In this document: positions 59,710 to 64,000 of the stretch, in pieces
How the letters are laid out: every line of letters starts with the position of its first letter
Position numbering within the stretch: position 1 is the stretch's first letter
DNA from: Chloroflexota bacterium
Lineage (GTDB): Bacteria > Chloroflexota > UBA11872 > VXNJ01
Reading direction: 5' to 3'
Length of the DNA stretch: 64,000 nt
Assembly: GCA_009840625.1 (NCBI GenBank)
Contig: VXNJ01000001.1
Coordinates: 496,001 to 560,000 of the forward strand
Notes under the pieces: model-generated
Database searches by the model: none
What the model was told of the DNA's origin: nothing
What the model saw: only the letters and a program-made list of their open reading frames with translations
Made by a program: the position numbers and the translations under genes

Positions 59710-61689
59710 ATGCGCGCCGAAATCCGGATCGAACCGCAGGAAATCCTCGGGGAGATCGATCCGATGCTTTACGGAGTGAACGTCGAGCATCTCGAGCGCG
59801 CGGTCTACGGCGGTTACTGGGCCGAACTGGTCCGAAACCGCAAGTTCGCCGGTCACGACGACGACCGACCCGGACGCGGTCGGCCGGTTGCCTGGAAACG
59901 CGAATTTGCCGACCCGCCGGGGTTCGGGATCGCCGCGTGCTGGGAGCCGTTCGGGGCCGGTCCGGCGGTGGAATATGCCCACGACAATTCAGTCTTCTAC
60001 AGCGGCGGGCAGTCGCAGCGGATCGACCTGCTCGGCGACGACCGGAGTCCCCGCGGAGTTTCCCAGCCGGGCATAGCGGTGCTGGGCGGTGAGGAATACC
60101 ACCTGCGGACGGTGCTGCGCGCGCGGGGACCGATCGGTCCGGTCAGGATCGGACTCGGCGACGACGTCGCCGAGTTGGTGGTCGACGATCGCGACCTGGC
60201 CGATGAATGGCGCACCATCGAATCCCGGCTGGTGCCGAAGGCGGGAGGCGATTTTGATCTTCGGATCACCGCCTCGGGCAGCGGGCAACTCTGGGTCGGG
60301 GCGGTGTCGCTGATGCGCGCCGACCATCATCGCGCCGGCGGAATTCGGCAGGACGTTGCCGAGCGGCTCAAGACCGGCGGCATCACCCTCATTCGCTGGC
60401 CGGGCGGGAATTTCGCATCCGACTACGACTGGGAATGCGGCGTCGGGCCGCGCGACCGCCGTCCGACGGCCCTAAACCGCGCCTGGGGGGAATGGGAACC
60501 GCACGACCTGGGTACCGACGAATTCCTGACCCATTGCGAACAATGGGGCATCACCCCCTTCCTGACCGTGAACGCCGGCTCCGGATCGCCCGAGCAGGCG
60601 GCCGCCTGGGTCGAGTACTGCAACGGCCCGCCCGATTCGGAGTACGGGGCGATCCGGGCCGCCAACGGCCGGACGCAACCCTACGGCGTGCGCCACTGGT
60701 CGATTGGAAACGAGATTTGGGGCAACTTCCAGGTCGGGCACGTTGACGCCGAGACCTACGCGCGACGCTGTGTTCAATTCGCCCGAGCCATGCGGGCGGT
60801 GGACGACCGACTGCACCTAACCGCGGTTGGGCACGTCCGCAACGTGCTGGGCCGTTGGAACGAGCGCGTGTCAAGAATCGCCGGCGCCAGCGTCGACGCG
60901 ATTGCAATACACAGCTACACCCTCAACCCGATGATCCTGTCCACGGAACCCGATCCGGAGGAGAAGTACCTGGCCATAGTGGCCGGTCCAGAGACGGTCG
61001 ATCGAGTGCTGGACGATTCGATCAGCGTGATCGATGAGCACTGGAGCGGGCCCGGGGCCGAGATTTCTTACGACGAATACGGGGTTCGCGAAGACCTTCG
61101 AACCGCCACTCCCTGGAAAGAGGTCTACACCCTGCGTGATGGGCTTTGCATCGCCGGAATCATCCAGTCGATGCAGCAGCGCTCCGCCCGGGTGCGGATC
61201 GGCGCCCAGTTCGGATTCGCCAACCGGCTCGGGCTAATCGACGTGGAAGCCGACTCGATCGCCGAAACTCCGTGTTTCCAAGCGTTCGCGCTGCTGGCCA
61301 ATCACTCCGGTCCGCTGGCGGTTGCCAGCACCTGCCGTTCGGAGTCGTACAGCACGCCCGGTCTGGGAACCGAACCCCCGCAGCGGGCGGTGCCCTGGCT
61401 GCGCGTTGCCGCCACCGCCAGCCGGGATAGCGACCGCGTCTGGATATCGGTGATCAACCGTCACCCCGGCCAGGCGGTCACCGCGATGATCGAGATCGCC
61501 GGTGATTGGAATCCGCGCGCTCGGGTGAGCGTGCTCGGGGGCGACGGACCCAACGCCCGCAACGCCGCCGGTGCTGTCCCCGTCGTCCGGCTCTCGCGCG
61601 CCGACTGCGAACTGGAGCCGGGAGACCGGGGTTTTACCCGCCAATTCGAACCGCATTCGTTGACGGTGCTCGAATTGTCCCGCGTCTGA
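59710..61689 (+). CDS. GH51 family alpha-L-arabinofuranosidase-like glycoside hydrolase
   Basis: A 659-residue protein. The start EIDPMLYGVNVEHLERAVYGG matches the GH51 entry loop. A carbohydrate-binding-like beta domain precedes the TIM barrel; WPGGNFASDYDWECGVGP is a family block. The acid/base is probably E335 in WSIGNEIWG and the nucleophile E456 in SYDEYGVRE. A C-terminal beta domain follows. No signal peptide, as in many intracellular GH51 enzymes that trim imported arabino-oligosaccharides. The sulfatase-family and Gfo/Idh genes downstream suggest a sugar-utilisation set. Confidence 0.87.
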   Translation: MRAEIRIEPQEILGEIDPMLYGVNVEHLERAVYGGYWAELVRNRKFAGHDDDRPGRGRPVAWKREFADPPGFGIAACWEPFGAGPAVEYAHDNSVFYSGGQSQRIDLLGDDRSPRGVSQPGIAVLGGEEYHLRTVLRARGPIGPVRIGLGDDVAELVVDDRDLADEWRTIESRLVPKAGGDFDLRITASGSGQLWVGAVSLMRADHHRAGGIRQDVAERLKTGGITLIRWPGGNFASDYDWECGVGPRDRRPTALNRAWGEWEPHDLGTDEFLTHCEQWGITPFLTVNAGSGSPEQAAAWVEYCNGPPDSEYGAIRAANGRTQPYGVRHWSIGNEIWGNFQVGHVDAETYARRCVQFARAMRAVDDRLHLTAVGHVRNVLGRWNERVSRIAGASVDAIAIHSYTLNPMILSTEPDPEEKYLAIVAGPETVDRVLDDSISVIDEHWSGPGAEISYDEYGVREDLRTATPWKEVYTLRDGLCIAGIIQSMQQRSARVRIGAQFGFANRLGLIDVEADSIAETPCFQAFALLANHSGPLAVASTCRSESYSTPGLGTEPPQRAVPWLRVAATASRDSDRVWISVINRHPGQAVTAMIEIAGDWNPRARVSVLGGDGPNARNAAGAVPVVRLSRADCELEPGDRGFTRQFEPHSLTVLELSRV

Positions 61690-61778
61690 GAGTGCCTCCG
61701 GCCAAAATGATCGGCGCCCCCTGAGGGGGTCGGTGCGGCCGGCGGCGGGGCGGCAAGCAACAAGGGGTGGGATCGACT

Positions 61779-63197
61779 ATGAACATCATCGTGATCATGC
61801 TGGACAGTTACCGGCAGGACCACTTCGGCTTCTACCACCAGGGTCGGCGCGTCTTCCCGAACGTCCCGCCCTGCCAAACGCCCAACATGGACGCGTTCGC
61901 GGCCGAGTCGGTTGTTTTCGATTCGATGTACGCCGACGCCCTGCCGACGATTCCAGCCAGGACCGCACTGTTTACCGGAAACCGCACCCTCTTCACGCGC
62001 GCCTGGCAGCCGCTGGCCGACGAGGATTTTTCGATTTCGTCGATCCTGGCCCTGGAGGGATACGTATCGGCGCTGATCGCCGACGTCTACCATTACCGCG
62101 CCGCCGACCAGAACTTCCACGCCGGATTTCACGCCTACGAATGGGTGCGCGGGCAGGAATACGATCCCTGGCGCTCGGAACCCCCCAAGAGCGATCTGGC
62201 CAAGTTCACCAACGAGCACTACGACGAGCTCTGGCGCGCCAACGTGGCCCAGTTCATCGTGAATACCGAGGAATTCGCGCGGAAAGAAGACTGGTTCGCA
62301 TTCAAAGTCGCCGACCTGGCCTGCGACTGGCTGAAACGCAACCGGGGGCAGGACAAGGTCTTCCTGTGGATGGACAGCTTCGACCCCCACGAGCCGTGGG
62401 ACCCGCCTGCCGAATTCGACGTATACGGCGACCCCGATTACACGGGTCCACGCTACGTGATGCCCATGGGCGGGCCGGCGCGCAACTGGTACAGCGATGC
62501 CGAAATCGACAACATCCGCGCTCTTTATGCCGGCGAAGCCGCGTCGGTCGATGCCGCGGTCGGCATGGTGCTTGAACAACTGCGCGAACTGGGCTATTAC
62601 GACGATTCGGCAATCGTGCTGATGGGCGACCACGGTCACCCGCTGGCCGATCACGGAAAGTTCCTAAAAGGTGCCGACCGCCTCTACAACGAACAGCTGT
62701 TGATACCGTTCATGGTCCGCCTGCCGGGCGGGCGCGGCGCCAGGCGCACTTCAGCCATTTGTCAATATCAGGACCTGCTCCCCACGTTGTTGGAAGTGGC
62801 CGGGCTCGGAAATTGCACCGCTGACATGCACGGCCGGAGCTTCCTGCCAGTTCTTGAAGGCGACACCGACCATCACCGCGATGCAATCATCTGCGGTTAT
62901 CACGAGGCGTTCGACCGGGTAATCCGCAACGACCGCTGGAGCCTTGTTCTGCGGCCCGCCGGTGAGGGCGATGAGCTGTACGACCTGCAAGCAGATCCCG
63001 GTGAGCGAACCAATCTTCGTTCCGGAAACGACGAGCTGGCCCGCGACATGCTGGCGGGCTTCGGCCGCATGTACTTTGACCACCTTCGCCGCGAGGCGCA
63101 GGGACGTCGACACGGCCTTGAGAGCAACGGTCGCAATCTGGGCGTCTGGGGTCCGCCAACCGGCGATCCGGCCGCGCGGCCGTTCATCCGCCGCTAG
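61779..63197 (+). CDS. Sulfatase-family (alkaline phosphatase superfamily) hydrolase with Thr nucleophile position
   Basis: A 472-residue member of the type I sulfatase fold: NIIVIMLDSYRQDHFG with metal Asp, VLMGDHGHPLADHGKF, and the C-terminal LYDLQADPGERTNL. The signature normally C/S-x-P-x-R reads T57-I-P-A-R in ALPTIPARTALFTG, so no formylglycine can form. Relatives of the superfamily that use Thr cleave phospho-esters or transfer phospho-groups, so it may be a phosphodiesterase/phosphonate-type enzyme or a distinct sulfatase. ATG 61779 has an AAGGGG site; the in-frame GTG 61767 lies inside that site. Confidence 0.85.
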   Translation: MNIIVIMLDSYRQDHFGFYHQGRRVFPNVPPCQTPNMDAFAAESVVFDSMYADALPTIPARTALFTGNRTLFTRAWQPLADEDFSISSILALEGYVSALIADVYHYRAADQNFHAGFHAYEWVRGQEYDPWRSEPPKSDLAKFTNEHYDELWRANVAQFIVNTEEFARKEDWFAFKVADLACDWLKRNRGQDKVFLWMDSFDPHEPWDPPAEFDVYGDPDYTGPRYVMPMGGPARNWYSDAEIDNIRALYAGEAASVDAAVGMVLEQLRELGYYDDSAIVLMGDHGHPLADHGKFLKGADRLYNEQLLIPFMVRLPGGRGARRTSAICQYQDLLPTLLEVAGLGNCTADMHGRSFLPVLEGDTDHHRDAIICGYHEAFDRVIRNDRWSLVLRPAGEGDELYDLQADPGERTNLRSGNDELARDMLAGFGRMYFDHLRREAQGRRHGLESNGRNLGVWGPPTGDPAARPFIRR

Positions 63198-63200
63198 CCC

Positions 63201-64000
63201 ATGGCGCTCAGGCTGGCGATCATCGGCGCCGGCCCGGCCGGGGCGCAGGTGATGTACCCCCCGGCGCTGGCCGGCAGCGACCGATTCGAAGTGGCCTGGG
63301 TCTACGACCCGGACCGCAAGAACAGCGCCGCGCTGGTCGACGCTATCGGCCAAGGCCGGCCGGCCGCCAGCCTGCAGGAAGCGCTCACCGATGGGGTTGA
63401 GGCGGCCATCATCGCCTCGCCGGTCCAGTTTCATCGGCCGCAGGCGATAGCCGCCTTGGAATCGGGCCTGCACGTTCTGGTTGAAAAACCGATGGCGCGC
63501 ACGCTCTCCGGATGCCGGGCGATCCAGCGGGCGGCGGCGGCCGCCGGCAGGGTCCTGATGGTCGGATTCATGAAGCGGTTCGACCGCAGCTTCGAGCGCG
63601 CCACTGAAATGGTCGCCGGTGGCGAGCTGGGAACGATGATCGAGGTCCGCTGTGATTGGTCGCACCGTTCGCCGTTTCCGGCCCACGAATCGCGAGCTCA
63701 CCCCCAAACCTGGGGCGGGACCTTCCAGGACCACGGATCGCACACGATCGACCTTTGTCGTCTCTGGCTGGGTGATATCGAGCAGGTGTCGGCCGAGATG
63801 AAGATCGCGTTCGGGGAACGCCACAACGAGGATGTCGGCGCGGCCATCTGCCTGCACGCGCAAGGCGCGATCTCAACCCACAATATTTCCAGGGTGCACA
63901 CGGGGCGGATGATGGAGAGTTACGACCTCGTAGGAACGCGCGGCCGCCTGCGGATCCAGTATTCCGGTCGGGCCAGCTACGCCTCGGCCGATCCGTTCCA
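63201..64000 (+). CDS. Gfo/Idh/MocA family oxidoreductase, 3' end beyond window
   Basis: The frame opens at ATG 63201, three bases after the sulfatase-family stop, and stays open to the window edge (266 codons). It reads ALRLAIIGAGPAGAQVMYPP at the start, then LHVLVEKPMARTLSG (EKP motif), VGFMKRFDRSFERA and a dehydrogenase domain with FQDHGSHTIDLCRLW. About 60-100 C-terminal residues should lie outside the window. The tight junction suggests cotranscription with the sulfatase-family gene and perhaps GH51. Substrate unknown. Confidence 0.87.
   Translation, partial: MALRLAIIGAGPAGAQVMYPPALAGSDRFEVAWVYDPDRKNSAALVDAIGQGRPAASLQEALTDGVEAAIIASPVQFHRPQAIAALESGLHVLVEKPMARTLSGCRAIQRAAAAAGRVLMVGFMKRFDRSFERATEMVAGGELGTMIEVRCDWSHRSPFPAHESRAHPQTWGGTFQDHGSHTIDLCRLWLGDIEQVSAEMKIAFGERHNEDVGAAICLHAQGAISTHNISRVHTGRMMESYDLVGTRGRLRIQYSGRASYASADPF

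Noticed and set aside
61708-61745. GC-rich CCCCCTGAGGGGG hairpin after the GH51 gene as a terminator
   Set aside because: The stem is short and no T-tract follows on either strand; read-through into the next gene is plausible.
61461-62654. Minus-strand open frame of 397 codons over GH51 and the sulfatase-family gene
   Set aside because: It spans the ends of two real genes and the gap between them and has no recognisable domain.
1-64000. CRISPR arrays, insertion sequences, prophage or toxin-antitoxin modules
   Set aside because: I found no regularly spaced repeats, transposase or integrase frames, phage structural genes or typical small paired genes.

Overview
The window is GC-rich, densely coded bacterial chromosome with no plasmid, phage, insertion-sequence or CRISPR features. 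Gene content (a compact division and cell-wall cluster, YggT, a GPP34-family protein, futalosine-route menaquinone genes, and many copies of Gfo/Idh oxidoreductases, PhyH dioxygenases and sulfatases) suggests an uncultivated environmental bacterium, most likely a Chloroflexota lineage of the marine or sponge-associated kind. That placement is an inference from gene families only; no rRNA or ribosomal protein is present to test it.

1-15 kb, plus strand: a division and cell-wall cluster, mraZ (cut by the window edge)-rsmH-ftsL-like-ftsI-ftsW-murG-murC-murB-ftsQ-ftsA-ftsZ, followed by yggS, yggT, hisS and a NamZ-type muramidase. Many junctions are ATGA or GTGA overlaps, so tight translational coupling is likely. 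mraY, murD, murE, murF and ddl are absent from this block.

15-25 kb, mixed strands: ilvD, a Gfo/Idh oxidoreductase, a glutaredoxin plus FIST pair, an enolase-superfamily sugar-acid dehydratase, a Cys-type sulfatase convergent with a genuine formylglycine-generating enzyme, an aspartate-type aminotransferase and an SDR.

26-31.5 kb, plus strand: a five-gene signalling operon (STAS antagonist, response regulator fused to a PP2C phosphatase, RsbW-like kinase, periplasmic-type ligand-binding protein, TorS-like histidine kinase). It looks like a complete route from an extracellular ligand to a partner-switching sigma-factor control module.

31.5-37.5 kb: two tandem aldo/keto reductases of identical length, a Gfo/Idh protein, an amidase and a PhyH dioxygenase. 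37.5-41.4 kb, minus strand: mqnE-mqnA-mqnC-mqnD with overlapping ends, four steps of the futalosine pathway. A tRNA-Thr(UGU) follows at 41.65 kb.

41.7-51 kb, minus strand: small unknown protein, hyuA, hyuB, GPP34-like protein, class IV aminotransferase, acetoacetyl-CoA synthetase and thiolase. The last two convert acetoacetate to acetyl-CoA.

51-64 kb: a sulfurtransferase; a minus-strand catabolic operon (IolE-like isomerase/dehydratase, SDR, HpcH-type aldolase, two PhyH dioxygenases, FAD amine/amino-acid oxidase) divergent from a Gfo/Idh gene across a palindromic operator candidate; an hsp20 gene with a strong promoter, a HAIR-like operator and a clear terminator; then a GH51 arabinofuranosidase, a sulfatase-family protein with Thr in place of the formylglycine Cys, and a Gfo/Idh gene that runs off the window end.
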